Shown here: positions 1 through 12,034 of the stretch, in pieces
How positions within the stretch are numbered: position 1 is the stretch's first letter
Layout of the letters: every line of letters begins with the position of its first letter
Assembly: GCF_015706575.1 (NCBI RefSeq)
Contig: NW_024037059.1
Coordinates: 11,879,730 to 11,943,729 of the forward strand
Origin: Patiria miniata
Taxonomy: Eukaryota; Echinodermata; Asteroidea; Valvatida; Asterinidae
DNA length: 64,000 nucleotides
Direction: 5' to 3'
Made by a program: the position numbers and the translations under genes
The notes under the pieces: generated by a model
Told to the model about the DNA's origin: nothing
Database searches by the model: none
The model's input: only the letters and a program-made list of their open reading frames with translations

Positions 1-275
1 TGTGACCTTGACCCTTGACCTTTGGCCCCAAATGCAAAAGGCTTCTTAGGATTACCAAGGACAATCCACAAACCAAATATGAAGTTCATATGTTAAGTAT
101 TTCTCAAGTTATCGTGCTGACAAAATTTCTATTGTTTCAGCCACTGTGACCTTGACCCTTGACCTTTCGGCCCCAAATGCAAAAGGCTTCTTAGGATTAC
201 CCAAGGACAATCCACAAACCAAATTTGAAGTTCATATGTTAAGTATTTCTCAAGTTATCGCGCTGACAAGGTTTG
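1..275. repeat. Two-copy tandem duplication, 144-bp period
   Basis: The sequence beginning TGTGACCTTGACCC at position 1 recurs at 145 with only scattered differences, through the GTTCATATGTTAAGTATTTC segment and up to about 275. The first copy may start before the window. This kind of TGACCTTGACC repeat is non-coding; reading frames across it are accidental. Confidence 0.9.
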
Positions 276-279
276 TCCG

Positions 280-412
280 GACACACACACCCACACACCC
301 ACACACCCACCCACTCAGACCCACTCACACCCACCCACACACACCCGCACACACACCCACGGAAGGACAAGGCGGAAACAGTATGCCCCTTCGGCTTCGC
401 CGCGGGGCATAA
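280..412. repeat. CACCCA/CA-rich microsatellite plus GC hairpin
   Basis: Positions 280-362 are almost entirely CA, CACCCA and CACACC steps. Directly after, 382-411 can fold as a short hairpin (TATGCCCC pairing with GGGGCATA around a CGGCTTCGCC loop). It appears to be the end of the same repeat family as the 144-bp duplication. Confidence 0.8.
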
Positions 413-1740
413 AAATGTGCATATATCAGTAGAGATCTTGGAAGCAGCTGCCAGAGTGTTGGATTCAACATGCTTTTTTTTCTATTGGTGAGATCCATTC
501 AAAGTCAGAAGTATACATCAACAAAACAAGGTTCAGTGGAATGAGTTATTGTTGAAGTATTTTACAGATACATGTATATTGCGAAAATGCCCAAAATTGG
601 CACTTCAGCAAAAGAACAAACAACATAAGAGCAAGGTTATACAAATTAAGGGAATGTTCATATGTTCATATTTCATTGACGGTCATTCATAATTTCAGAC
701 TTAATGACAAATGACGGAGTCCCATGATGGCAAAACAATTACATATGTCTGCCCAATATTTTAAGTTGTTATTTCTCTCTTTATTTATCAGGACAACAAG
801 ATCTCTCTTCTCCAATATATTGTCAGTTACTATGTGGAGAAAATAGATGAGGTAAGATATTGTTGTTTTTGTTTCATACTTTAAGTAGTAAATGCTGGTT
901 CCTTTTTTTTTTATTTGAGTCACCAATCACAAGGCCATCAATGGAGAAGTTATTCATAAAAGCACTGAATGCAAGTATACATGTTGACGAGTGGTATACA
1001 TTTTGTACATGTAGACAAATGGATTCAAATCTTTTATTTAGTAAGCCTGAGTTGGTTTTAATTTGTATGCCCAAGAAATCGAAGCCCAACAGTTCTTTCA
1101 GTCTCAGACAACGAGCTCAACGACTCATAAAGATGTCTTCAGAACTTGGCTGTGCATGGATTGTACTCATACATCCTGAACAGTGACATTAGGTTGAATC
1201 CTGCCAACAACCACTTCTGCATGCTGCCATGATGTACGTTTTTGGCATACCTTTTCTTCTGTTTTTAGCTTTTCAAACAACTTCTCAAATTGAAGTGAAT
1301 GTTCAACTAGCCATGTCTTGTTGCACTTCTGTACCTAAAATATGATCTGAAATTCTACTTACATGTAATCCTTTTTAAAATTCTCTTGAAATTAACTTCC
1401 TGACCGATACTGTACCATCAACTGATACTGTAAGAGAAATTGACTAAGACTGTAGTAAAGGGAACACTAACGGTCGATTTGTGTTGCAATATTCATTGGT
1501 TCGGACTGATAATGTAACAAGGATTGACCAATAGTGTACTATCTTTTATAACACTATCAGTCAATTTTTTGTTAAACATTATCGGCTAGTGATTGGTCAT
1601 ATTTTGGTCATATTATTGGTTGGCGATACGTTATCAGTTGTAACCTCCAAAGCAAACCATTGCAAAGGAATCCAAGAGCCCATTTGTGTGTGTATGCCTC
1701 CATGTTGAAGAGGAATCAAACCTGATGTGCAGTAACATAC
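413..1740. other. Gene-free stretch
   Basis: AT-rich sequence with short reading frames on both strands, none with recognisable protein features. I see no gene. The part around 1440-1640 has several ATTGGT/ACCAAT-like words in both orientations, which suggests an old foldback element. Confidence 0.5.
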
Positions 1741-1900
1741 AAATATTAAGTGGCTCAGAGTGCAACTGGAGGAATATTGTCGCAAGATCAAATCTGGACT
1801 TTTCCATTTCATGAGGCGAAGCCGAGTGAACTCAAAAAGTCCAGATTTTACCGAGCGAAAATATTCCTCCCATTTCACAATTTAAAGCCACTCAATATTT
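1741..1900. repeat. Imperfect inverted repeat (foldback, ~65-bp arms)
   Basis: The left arm (1741-1806, AAATATTAAGTGGCTCAGAG onward) pairs with the right arm (1834-1900, ending GCCACTCAATATTT) across a short loop holding GGCGAAGCCGAG. Both arms carry AGTCCAGATTT and GGAATATT blocks. No coding potential. It resembles a MITE or foldback element. Confidence 0.75.
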
Positions 1901-1904
1901 GTTT

Positions 1905-3364
1905 TATATAACTGATATAGATATCCTTGTCTTTTGATTTATTTGAACTTTTATTTCAATAAAAAATTGGTGGAAATGTATTTCTCTATTCCAAACCACC
2001 CCTTCACAAAAATGTTTGAACCCCACGCAGTAGCGCCGGCTCTTTGGAACGATATGCACTATGCACAATGCTGAACGCACGCCAGCATGCATTTGCCCAC
2101 AAATACCGCGTCATGGAACAAGAATAATCTTAACTGTTGAATAGTATTTCCCATTCCCCGTGGGATTTTCTGAGCCCCGGCTAGAATGGGAGCAATAAAG
2201 AAAGTCACATGATGTGAGTTCCACCAATCAAATTACAAGGATTTGTATGTCGGTTATATAATAGAGAGCTAAGACGACACGTATGTTTGTGCCTGCCACT
2301 TAGTTTTTCTATTGTGCCCAGGTATCCCACTGGACGCCATCAGCCTTTGTTCCTTAATAAGGCATAAATACGGCATGACATAATCAGTCTTTTCTTACTC
2401 TAATTTTTGTTTCAATAGATCTATTGATGAGTTCAAATGATGTAGATTACGATATCATTTTATTTTCCTTAAAAATCTGAGTTTTTAGGAATAAGTGAGA
2501 CCTATGGAAATGAAGCCAGCAATATCAATGTTCCCTTCCAGGTGATAAATAGGGATTTTTTTTCCCCACAATTATTGCTTTGCTCCTTATGCAATATGAA
2601 TCACGGCCAATTTTCGTGGCCGAAAAAAAAGCAACGAATATTCTTTAAAAAAAAATAGAGCCCGGTTGATTATATTGTGAGTTTTAATGGAAACTTATTT
2701 TGAGTATATATTTACAAGGTATAACTTTGGGAAAACCCATACAATAGACATTTTTGACATTTTATGCCACCGTAGCACCAGCGTATGTTGGTAAAATGTT
2801 GCCAACATGCGAAGACTAGTGGATGTGCAGCAAATATAGTGAATTAAGTGACTATCACAGGCAGAAGGCTATGAATATTCATGACTAGACTCTACCTTTC
2901 TGCAGTCTTTTCAGCCTACATGTAGCTAGAGGAGTTCAAAAGATCTAGAAACCTGAGATTAAGGAGTTGTAATAATTCAAAGGAAGGCACTATCAATGAC
3001 CAAATTTCAAGACTTAAAAAAATTGGAACTTTGTTTTTAAAGGGAATATACATCATTTGCTTTTGCTGTTATTTTCAGAAATGGATGGAAATGGGGGGGG
3101 GTTTGAAATATATAGCAAATATAGTTATACTGACTTTTTTGAGGTTTTGGGTTCGAAAGAGCTATAAAAACCAAGAAAACCAATCATTTTCCTATAGTCT
3201 GGCTCCCTGACTCCATATAAGAAGAAACAGAGCAGTTTACATACATTGGGGAATTGTAAGGTCAGGGAACCAGTCTAGCTGGCTTGTACCCGTTCGTAGG
3301 TGTGTAATCGATTGCAAACAAGTGCGATGGTCAATTGGGGCTAGTTTTGCAAAAAAGCCAGTTG
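1905..3364. other. Gene-free stretch
   Basis: No credible coding region on either strand. It contains a small hairpin near 2604-2624 (CGGCCA ... TGGCCG), a G-run near 3095, and otherwise unremarkable AT-rich sequence. Confidence 0.5.
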
Positions 3365-3398
3365 TTTCCAACGCTGGTCGGCCGACCAGCGTTGGAAA
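3365..3398. repeat. Perfect 34-bp palindrome
   Basis: Positions 3365-3381 (TTTCCAACGCTGGTCGG) are the exact reverse complement of 3382-3398. There is no spacer and no mismatch. Symmetry ends at the next base on each side. No gene overlaps it. Confidence 0.95.
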
Positions 3399-3776
3399 TT
3401 GATACAAAAATACCACTTTTCTTGAAAATAACAGTATACCAGGTCCCGTGATTTTACAGGATGCTTTACACTGTCATTCACTAACAGTACAGCAAGGTAT
3501 TTCAAAATGATTTGGTAGTTTTATTTTTTGATGTTTGCAAATGTTGTATTTTCCCTTTAAAATTTGGAGTGAATGCTTTTTGGAATTGATTAATAAAACA
3601 ACTGATAAATACTGTTACATTTGCACTTTATTTTAAAGAATTCCCTTGCAGAGTGCAATCAAAAAATTCTCTACGCCTATGAAAGTTTGCTTTTAAATTT
3701 TTAAATTTTAAAGGTACTACTGGTAGGCTTGGGTAACTTAAGTACAATCTTGAAAAAAATTCAGTTTCAATGGTTA

Positions 3777-3885
3777 GGCCAAAAAAAAAAAGTCTCCGGT
3801 TTCTGGTATGGAGCTTGCCAAAAAAGTGGTGCCGCGACGCGGCCTTTTTTTTTTTTTTTACCGGTTTTTACTCTTTTTTTTGGCC
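3777..3885. repeat. Short foldback with GGCC-A(n) / T(n)-GGCC ends
   Basis: The segment begins GGCC followed by a run of A and ends with a run of T followed by GGCC. AGTCTCCGGT near the left end pairs approximately with ACCGGTTTTTACT on the right. The left 44 bases recur almost exactly at 58171-58214, so this is a dispersed repeat. Long minus-strand reading frames through it are low complexity. Confidence 0.7.
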
Positions 3886-3889
3886 TTAA

Positions 3890-4380
3890 GGAGTCTTGAT
3901 ACTGTTTGAAACTGAACATTCCTTCCAGGGAAGACAATAGGGAAAACATTGAACAAAATCCAATTCTGATGCTACCCGAACTACCCAAACTTAAAAGTCG
4001 GTTCAACTGGATCACTTTAAATGACTAAATGGAACTCCCTCAGGTTTTGCTTGTCAGAAAATGAATGTACAGGTACATGTATGTGGCACACTGTCTCCGT
4101 CAGCTAGGAATTATCTCCTAACTAACACCCTGATGTGAGGCCATTCCAGGGAGCCAGTGTACGGTTCTACCTGTAACATCACCAATCATAAACCCCACTT
4201 CATCTTCTTGTCCTCTTAATGAGGTTTCTGCTCCAGATTTCTACTCCAGATCTCTTTAACACCCCAAACAGACTTCAGCCCATTCTGAATAGTGCTGATC
4301 TGACTGCTGACATTATGATCATCTACACACTGTCTGCTATCGGTTGGCCGAAAAAGAAGTAAAACTTTAACAATTGTTGT
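3890..4380. other. Gene-free stretch
   Basis: No supported gene or repeat seen between the foldback and the diverged satellite. Confidence 0.4.
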
Positions 4381-4389
4381 GGTTACTAC

Positions 4390-5780
4390 AAAATGATAAA
4401 CTGTCAGAGCTTACTAAGTGTCAAGGTAACATTTTCCGGTTTTAGTTTGTACTCCATTGACAGATGTCACAGTGTCCACAGTTTGATGGGAGGATGGATG
4501 TCACAAAAGGTACGTGAAAGTGTTCCTGCGCGCCAACTTCATGTACGCACAAAGTACAAATGTAGCTGCAGAGAAGGCAATGCGATGATAAAACCTCATC
4601 AGCTTCTTGTTGGACACATGCCACAGTGATGACTATCACAGGATTCCTTTTGCAGCTTGGTTGAAAAGGCATCTTAGTGATTAGCTGTTGTGGCTCTGTA
4701 CTGGGTTGAAAGATGCCATTTTGAAGAACTTGTTGGAGATGTCACTTTGATAAATTCTCATGGATGTTCATCAGCTGCTGGGTGGACAGATGACATTGTC
4801 TTTTACCTGTGACAGGTCTCCTGTTGTTGTTGAATGGAATGGCTTCACTGTGATGGCTTGTTGTAGCTCTGAGAGAAGTCATTTTGAAGTGAAGAACTGC
4901 ATTTTCTGCATGTACTGTTTGGCGGACTGTTTGCATTATCACTTTCACATGTTTCTTTGTGCTGCTGAATGGTAAGAGCTCATCGTGATGAACTGTCACA
5001 GCTCTGGGTGGAGATGATGCAAGTTTAGATGCTGGAGAGATGTTACCATGACAAACTGCCATATGTCTTCACTTGCAGCTGGCTGGACATCTGTCTGGAC
5101 GCTTTGACAAAGAGCTTCCTTGTACAGCTCTGGGTGGAGATGCCACAGTGAAGAAATGCCACAGGTGCACTTTGTGGCAAAACTGTGATAAACTGTGGTA
5201 GGTCTCCATTTGCTCTAGTGACTGGGCAGAAAGATGGCACTGTGGAAAGTTGTCACAGGTCTCCATTTATAGTTTGGTGGGACAATCACATCATAATGAT
5301 ATTTTGTAGCTTTTGATCTTATACCAGGTAGAAAGATTTCAATTTGTAGAGCAGCCACTTGCTGCTGGGTGACTGATTACACTACTGCATCACATGTATC
5401 TTTGTGCTGCTCAAAGGAAACAGCTCCCTCATGACAAACTGTCACAGTTCTAGGTAGAGATGTTGCAGGTTCACTTGAAGAGAATTTGCCACTTGCTGCT
5501 GATGGCTGGACAGATGATGCTGTGATAAGCATGTTCCTTGTGTTGCTGGATGGCAGGAGCTCATTATGATGACCTGTCAAGCTCTGGGTAGAGATGTCGC
5601 ATGTTAGCATGGTAAAGTGATGTTACTATGACAAATTGTCAAGAGGTCTTCACTTGCTGCTGGGTAAACAATTTACACTGTGATGTGGGGGCTTCCTTAA
5701 GCTACTGTCACAGCTCTGGGTAAAGGTGTCATAGTGAAGAACTGTCATGTGTTCACTCAGTGAAGAGATATTATTATGCT
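4390..5780. repeat. Diverged satellite, period about 130 bp
   Basis: The phrase CTGTCACAGCTCTGGGTGGA and close variants recur near 4994, 5126, 5441, 5576 and 5706, each followed by GATG and then a block like CACTTGCTGCTGGGTGGACA. Spacings are about 130 bp or multiples of it. Copies are strongly diverged, so the array is old. Reading frames here are short and shift between copies, so it is unlikely to be coding. Confidence 0.75.
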
Positions 5781-8700
5781 AACATGTCAACGATCTATCT
5801 CCGTTTGCTATCAGATGGATGGTACCTGTTGTAAAGACCTTGCAGCAACCGCAACGTGCCACTTGGATGATCCCAGGTGAAGCTATTTTAGGCCTTGAAA
5901 CAACTTGGCAGAGTGAACTGTCCAACACTGCTTCTCCATCTTTGTTTTACCGCAATGAAGTATAATAATACATTGAGCATCATTCAAGAGTGGATGCTTT
6001 TGTTTTCAACCACTTTATTGGTTGTGAAGAGCAACTCTTCCGAAGTTCGCAGTTGTAATCTAAGAAGTGAAGCATTCCATGCAAACGTTGCCACTGTTGC
6101 TCGTTCAAAGCTGGAATGATGTCAAGATGAGCATGGTGCAATGGCGAAACAACCATATCCATGATTTAGTTACCAACTCAACAGTGCAAAACTTGGCCCA
6201 ACGTCATTTAAAGTAACATTTTTCTCCACTGTAAATGTAAGCTGGCCCTGCCCGAACCGAAAGTCAATGTTTGTTACCTGAATCATACCACAGGTAAGGC
6301 AGATGTAGTCTTGAAGCTTCGAATGAATTTATCCAAAGCACTTACATTCACAACTCCATGTCACAGTTATCTGACTGGAAAAACATGAAGCAGTAACCAC
6401 AAAAATTGCTACCAGGTGTTTATTTTAAGAAATAATACAAAAGAAAATAATGCTCCCTCAAATGCCCTGCATACATATTGAACAGTTATTGAAAGTTGTA
6501 CTATACACTAAAACTACCTTTTCCATAAGGGCCCCAGTTCCTTTACACTGAAACAGTAAGATAACTTGAATTAAAACAAACAATTAACAATAAAAACATC
6601 AACAATCAAATTAAATTAGACATATAAAAAGAATAAGTACTAAAACCCCAACAAACCAGAATAAAACAAATCCAAAATTAAAATTAAAATTAAAATTAAA
6701 AATTTAAAGCAGTTGATTAATTAAGCTCACAATAATGGAGAAAATGAATATGTATAGTACTCTAAACCACTGGATTTTGGAAAGATTTCTTATTGTATCT
6801 TTTATTATGTTTAATATTACAGAAATATATTTATGTGTTGAATTCTGACCGAAAAGAAGAAGAAAAGGGAAATTATGTATAAATTCTGCATAACTGTTCT
6901 AGGATGCAGGAAGTGTGTCCAAAAGATAATGTTCTTGACAAATTTTGTTTTATGTTTGTAACATTATAATGATGAAATGAACCAGGACGTTGAAATATTC
7001 ATTGAATGATAATACCAGCTCAACATTCACAACAGTGTTCTAAAGTACATGTATGCTCTTATCATTTTCAAGAAAAAGGGTTTGTAAATGAATAACAGGG
7101 ACTACTCAACTTCTAATTTAATTTCAAAACCTAGAAAAGTTTTGGCATTCCACATTTCATTTGCCACAAAATTAATCTGGTTATGTTTTCAAGGAAAATC
7201 TTTGCAATATAATCTGAGTGTAAAACTGCATTTCTATGGTCTAAATCCCGCTCCCCTTTCTTCATTCTCCAAGACAAGTTTCTTTGATAGATACCAGTAG
7301 CAAGCAAGAATGTCAAACCACTTAGAAAACTCTCTGTTTTTCTATATTTTCAGAATTAGGCAGACCACTGACATATTGCATAAACATTGTATACCGAGTG
7401 CTACAGTGAATCCAATTACTTGTTGGTTACAAATTACGTCATTGATGAGCGTAACCCAAAATTGAATTTAATTTATCCCGTTGAAGCAAATTCCTTCTTG
7501 GAAAAACAATTTTCTCTGTTTTGTTTTATCTTGGGGTCAACTCTCTCTTGGAATTGTTAAAAAATAAATGCCCTCGAAATGCAACAAGACATGCGCTGCA
7601 AATCAAACACATGACATTTAACAAAGAAATTGAACAGATTTCAGTCAGTATTGAATTCAAATTTTTTTGGTTACCTGGAGAAAAAAAAACACATGAATGC
7701 ATGACACCAAGCAGAATTGGTGGGTGTTTGTTTCATCAATCCCTCTGTTTCTAAATGTGGTGCTCTGGGTTCTAATGAAGTTTGATAGAAGAAGATATTG
7801 ACGTGTGTAACCATCTGGAGGTGTACAAGATGTTGATCATCAAATCAACAGAAGCGGAAAAAGAAGTATTTTAGGAGGAGTAGCCATGAACATCCAAAAC
7901 AATAGCTTTTTTTTAAAGGCCTGTTCTTTTATTATTTTGACAATGTGGCCAAAAACTGATTTTTTTTGTATTGATCTCGGTATGCACAACCTTAATTACC
8001 CATGGATCAGAGCTCTGTAAAGGAATTATTTACCTGGAACGCACAGGGCAAAGTCAAAGCATGGTATTTGGCTTACTGAATCATTGACAAAAGTTTCTAT
8101 TGCGAGTCTGGCCAATGTGAGAGGAGAATTCTGAAAAGAAGGTAAAGTATCAGATATTCAGTTGAGAGATGGAAAGAAAAACCCTGGTAAAATCCTTTGA
8201 ATAAGTGGTAAGCAAGTGCAAGTACTGTACACTGCCCATTGAAACATCTGTCTCCATCAAGCCTATCCGTTAATAATTGTTCATTTTTTGGATGTTTTAC
8301 ACTGTGGAGAAACCTGGATTCAAAACCATGTCGCAGAAAGGTTGCTGCCACCTAATATGCGTGTAGCATTTTAACAGAAGATTATTATAATAATTATCAC
8401 GTTTATATTTTTTGAACACTAAGCAATCACTATTCGGCCGATTCTACTTAACACTGCATTTACACCCCGTGAATAATTTATGCTGAAACGATCCTTTAGA
8501 GAAGGACTTTGTATAGAATTGTTTATTTGCTATTATTATTGTAAATCCATTGTAAATTAATTGTACAAAAGTGAATCCTGAAATAAAAGGACAATTTACT
8601 GATCAGTGAGAAGTTAATTTCCCTGAATGACATGTATTTCAGTTCTTAACCTACTTGTAACAAGGTTTATTTATATAGGCTTGTGTCTTCTCTGAGATGT

Positions 8701-8785
8701 CCACCTACCACTTCCTTTGCCTACTGCCTGGCTTAGGATTTGCTTGAGGCTGCAACCATGAAGGCTGGTGTGCACTTAAACAATC
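5781..8785. other. Gene-free stretch with (AAAATT)n microsatellite
   Basis: Three kilobases without a convincing gene. Around 6675-6706 there is an AAAATT-type simple repeat, and 6540-6720 is very A-rich. Reading frames of 60-85 codons exist on both strands but have no recognisable domain, conserved motif or splice context. Confidence 0.5.
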
Positions 8786-9018
8786 CGTGGAAGGTTTGAG
8801 CACAACAAGCAAGAGGATTAAGTTGTGTCATCAGTTATCTTGACAGCTTTGCTTCTAGACAACAACCAATAACACATCAACAGGGTTGATGTAACAAATG
8901 ATCAGCATGCAAACAATGTGTGTTTATCTGCTCTTCAACTATGATGGGCAAGTCAAATGGTTCACTGTGACTTGTGAGTCAATTGGTTAAGTCTGTTGTT
9001 CAGGACAACTGGAAGTAC
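8786..9018 (+). repeat. Direct repeat, copy 1 (partner at 12035-12269)
   Basis: About 233 bp beginning CGTGGAAGGTTTGAGCACAA match 12035-12269 at high identity, including the shared words GATCAGCATGCAAACAATGT and GACTTGTGAGTCAA. The two copies lie in the same orientation about 3.25 kb apart and enclose the coding fragments at 9694-11060. Confidence 0.85.
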
Positions 9019-9690
9019 TGTAGCGGGACTGTTTGCCAGTCTAATATGTTGTTGTGCATTGCACTATGGGTAAAGCCATGCTGAGTGTTTGGCAAGATGG
9101 CTCCCAAGGGTTGATAATGCATGTTAATATATCAGTTGTTTGTCGTCCGTAGTTTCTGTGTCAATCCACCATTTCTTGACGGAGTAGCCGTTGCACTGGC
9201 TTAGTCGGCAGGATGGTTTGTGGGAAGAGTGATTTTTCGGGATTGTTTTTGGCTATGTTGACTGTCGTGTCTGTGTGACGTTCATCACGTGCGTGCCAGG
9301 CATCTGCCGTCCTGAGGACAGGCCAGCGAGGCCATGCGTCAGCATAAGCAAGTCTCGGCTGTAGTGTGTGACTGTTTATGAATTCATCGTTTATACTTCA
9401 ACATTCGTCCATGTACATTCTACATTATTTATGACTCTGTGACTGTCAAGTGTTATCGTTTGCTGTGAGCAGCCGGATCAGCCGTCGTGTTGACCCCACG
9501 GATGCCATGCGTCAGCATTAGCAAGTCCGGACTCAGTTTATGCGCATAGGCCCAACTGTGTATCGTTTTTCATCATCGTGTAATGAGCAACTGGCTCTGC
9601 CGTCCTGTTGGCCTTGCCCATTAAATTAATAGCAATATGACTCCGCGCCTTTTTTTCTTTTCTTTTCCTTTTCTCCTTTTTTTTCTTTTC
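9019..9690. other. Non-coding stretch with internal duplicated words and a long polypyrimidine tract
   Basis: GCCATGCGTCAGCAT followed by A/T-AGCAAGTC occurs at about 9332 and 9506, suggesting an old ~175-bp duplication. The end (9651-9693) is a long C/T tract finishing in CAG, a strong 3' splice acceptor for the next feature. Confidence 0.6.
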
Positions 9691-9693
9691 CAG

Positions 9694-10072
9694 AGGGGGG
9701 CAAGAGGTGATGTATGAGAAGATGGAAGCGGAAGAAAGATTTGAAGCGGGAGTTGAGGAACGCTTGGAGAAGTGTTTGAAGGATGATGAGATTAGCACAT
9801 TCAAAGATGGCAGATATGTTGACAGTGTAAGAGAGGTACATGTATATCAAGATTTGATAACAATGACTGTGAGACTGCATCATGTTAAAACGGTTGTAAG
9901 AGTCGTGCTGAAGAAGATGAGTGGAAATGATCCGGATGTGGCGAGGTTGCCAAAGCACAGATTTGCAAGCTTGCTGCTCCTTGAAGCGCAGGCATTGGCC
10001 CAGATGCAGTTTGAATCTGAGATTGCCGGATGTGGTGACAAGTCTTTTGTTGTCATGGCTCACATTTCTTAG
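9694..10072 (+). CDS. Internal or terminal exon of a transposon-associated protein, family not named
   Basis: Immediately after the polypyrimidine tract and CAG acceptor, one open frame of about 126 codons runs to a stop at 10070-10072. The start is taken as the splice site, not a methionine. The product begins with a charged helix (E/K-rich, residues ~5-35), then FKDGRYVDSVREV, a hydrophobic VKTVVRVVLKKM segment, RLPKHRFASLLLLEAQALA and a short tail. From memory this pattern (G-R-Y ... VREV ... VI/V-R-VL-K ... LP ... EA..LA..Q) belongs to a gene found repeated in fish and invertebrate genomes and probably carried by DNA transposons. I do not know its biochemical role. No catalytic motif is visible. 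Direct repeats at 8786 and 12035 flank it, which fits a mobile unit. Confidence 0.55.
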
Positions 10073-10723
10073 GGAAAAATAAGGAAATCAGGCGATCCCG
10101 AGAAAAGTTTTAAGCATTCATTATGTGCATGTTTTTTTTAATAGAAATTGGCTGTTAATTTTGTTGTTAACGTGGTGGTACGCATACCGAAAGGTCATGT
10201 TGCAATATAGTGTAAAAAATTAAATGGATGTTTTTAATCGCTACGATTCCTGTCTTAAATTGCACCAAACTAGAATGGTGTCCGTGGTCCATCATGTATG
10301 TGTACACGCTAAGAATGGACGCTCTAGAAAACTTCAAAGAAACTCCTAGTGACATGCAAAGGCACAACGAACCGCAATAAAGCATGACATGAGGTCCATT
10401 GAATATCTCTATTATAAGGCCTATGCATGTCGTCACCACTGAATAAAGACTAAGAAACATATCCACACACGGGTTGTTTTCTGAGATCACTAGGGTTACT
10501 TATCCAATTAACGACACAATACACTCATTGGAAGTGGGAGTCACACAAGCGTCCAAGCTAGGTGGCATCATAGATCATCCTATAATGCCTGTATGTTATG
10601 TGTACAAGATAATACGGAAGGTCGAATCATTCGGTGCGCGCGGAAACTTGTGTACACACAACAAATGTTCATGGTAGTTCTATTACGGGTCATCGTTTTC
10701 CCGATACACGTATTCAAGTCAAA
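10073..10723. other. Non-coding stretch upstream of the Tudor-like exon
   Basis: No supported gene. A minus-strand frame at 10167-10490 has hydrophobic stretches but no recognisable family and no splice support. Confidence 0.4.
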
Positions 10724-11060
10724 ATGTCGACAAAACCTACACTGAATGCTGGCATGCTTGTACAAGCTGTGGATCCAGCATGCGGGTTGTGGCTACGAAG
10801 CCTAATTGTTGAACGTGAGGGAGAGGACTTTTGGGTGAAATGGACCGATTACCCGAAATCACAGAAGGCACGCGTCAAGCCCTCACACATTCGGCCTCTT
10901 GAAAAACGTCGAGTTCTGGTAAAAGAAATCAAGGCTAGTGACTGGCCAATCCTGCGAAGTCCCAGAAATCTGCAGAGGGGCGACGTTGTCATCTATCGCT
11001 GTTCAAATGGCGACCTAGGGGACACATTTGTTGTAGACGTCAACGATAACTTTAGGTGTG
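10724..11060 (+). CDS. Probable first coding exon with Tudor/SH3-like barrels
   Basis: I chose the ATG at 10724 (context TCAAAATGT) because the protein starts cleanly there with a small globular-looking domain. The frame is open through the donor GAG|GTAAGA at 11060/11061; intronic read-through stops four codons later. The 112-residue exon product contains VQAVDPACGLWLRSLIV, then FWVKWTDYP and KPSHIRPL. That alternation of beta strands with W-x-R-x-L and V-K-W resembles Tudor, chromo-barrel or Agenet folds, which read methylated histone tails or other modified ligands. A second strand-rich segment (RGDVVIYRCSNGDLGDTFVV) follows and may be another barrel. The 3' exons are not found; the mobile sequence downstream may have separated them. 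The Tudor assignment is inference from pattern only. Confidence 0.5.
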
Positions 11061-11382
11061 AGGTAAGAAAACTTTGATCACATTGACCTCTATGCATTGA
11101 CACATTGCAGAAAGAGTAGAATTGTTTCTTTTGGGGGGGGGGGGGGATTGGTCGTTTGAAGCACGTAGCAACACAATTCGGTGCACGGAATCTATATATA
11201 CGGGTGAAGTGAAAACTCCGATAATCAAAATACATTTCAATGAAGTACATAATTATGCAGCGCCTTGTTCATGTTAAATGCACTTCTCGGTAAAAAAAAA
11301 ATCACCCGAAAAATCATTACACCTGTGCTACATGTATGTTGGCAATGTCTGAAATAATGCAGTAATGCACTCCCAAACAGAG
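11061..11382. other. Presumed intron or non-coding stretch
   Basis: Contains a 13-bp G-run (around 11134) and an A-run near 11292. No gene seen. Confidence 0.4.
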
Positions 11383-11543
11383 TTCAAATGCACGCTCATG
11401 GCATTTGTGGACGCGTGGCCCAAACCAAATCTAGAGGTCAAGATGCAGTTGACTTGCATAATTAATGAGCCATGGTCTATTACACAGACTACCTTCCATA
11501 AAGCTTCTTTAGGAAACGATCATTTCAGTGTAGGTTTTAAAGT
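11383..11543 (+). repeat. Direct repeat, copy 1 (partner at 14463-14630)
   Basis: TTCAAATGCACGCTCATGGC starts a ~160-bp block repeated at 14463-14630, where it lies immediately in front of the MULE array. Shared words include GTCAAGATGCAGTTG and GAGCCATGGTCTA. Both copies have open frames with similar peptides (FKCTLMA ... PWS ... KASLGND), but I recognise no family, so I treat them as a repeat. Confidence 0.8.
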
Positions 11544-12034
11544 TTAAATTTGTGGTGTTTTTTCTTCTTTCTAGTACTGGGTCACGCAGGTAGTCCGAGT
11601 CATTTTCATCACAACTCGAGTCCGAGTCTGAGTCATGGAAAATGGGACTTAATTGACTCCGAGTCACGAGTCATACAAGTCTGCGATGATGTTGATGATG
11701 GAATCCAGCGAGATACCTATTTGTTGGCGTTCCTGAAGACTATTATTTTTTAAGAAATAAAATCAGTAAAAAATCCATACGGCAAATTTGCTAATACATG
11801 TATTCAGTTTAAACAAATGTATGCTTACCATACTTACTTATTAACTAAAATATGACATGTATGAAGGGTGTATGTATAGGGTGTACGCGGTTTCACAGCT
11901 ATGCTAGAAAATGTAGATTTCAGCTTTCACAGGCATAGACATGGGATCAGAAAGAATGTAGAATCCTGAATGTAGAATTCATGTACAAGTTACATGTAAC
12001 TTTCCTTAAAAAGAAGGAAGAAATAAAATCAACT
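11544..12034. other. Gene-free stretch with GAGTCNGAGTC-type repeats
   Basis: 11597-11672 is rich in GAGTC/GACTC words in both orientations. No coding region is supported. Confidence 0.5.

Noticed and set aside
146-491. Open frames over the CA/CACCCA satellite
   Set aside because: They encode only His/Thr/Pro runs from the microsatellite; no start context, domain or splice support.
860-1186. 108-codon plus-strand frame
   Set aside because: Open by chance in AT-rich DNA; no domain, conserved motif or splice sites.
3767-4015. Minus-strand 82-codon frame
   Set aside because: It consists largely of the A/T runs of the short foldback and has no recognisable domain.
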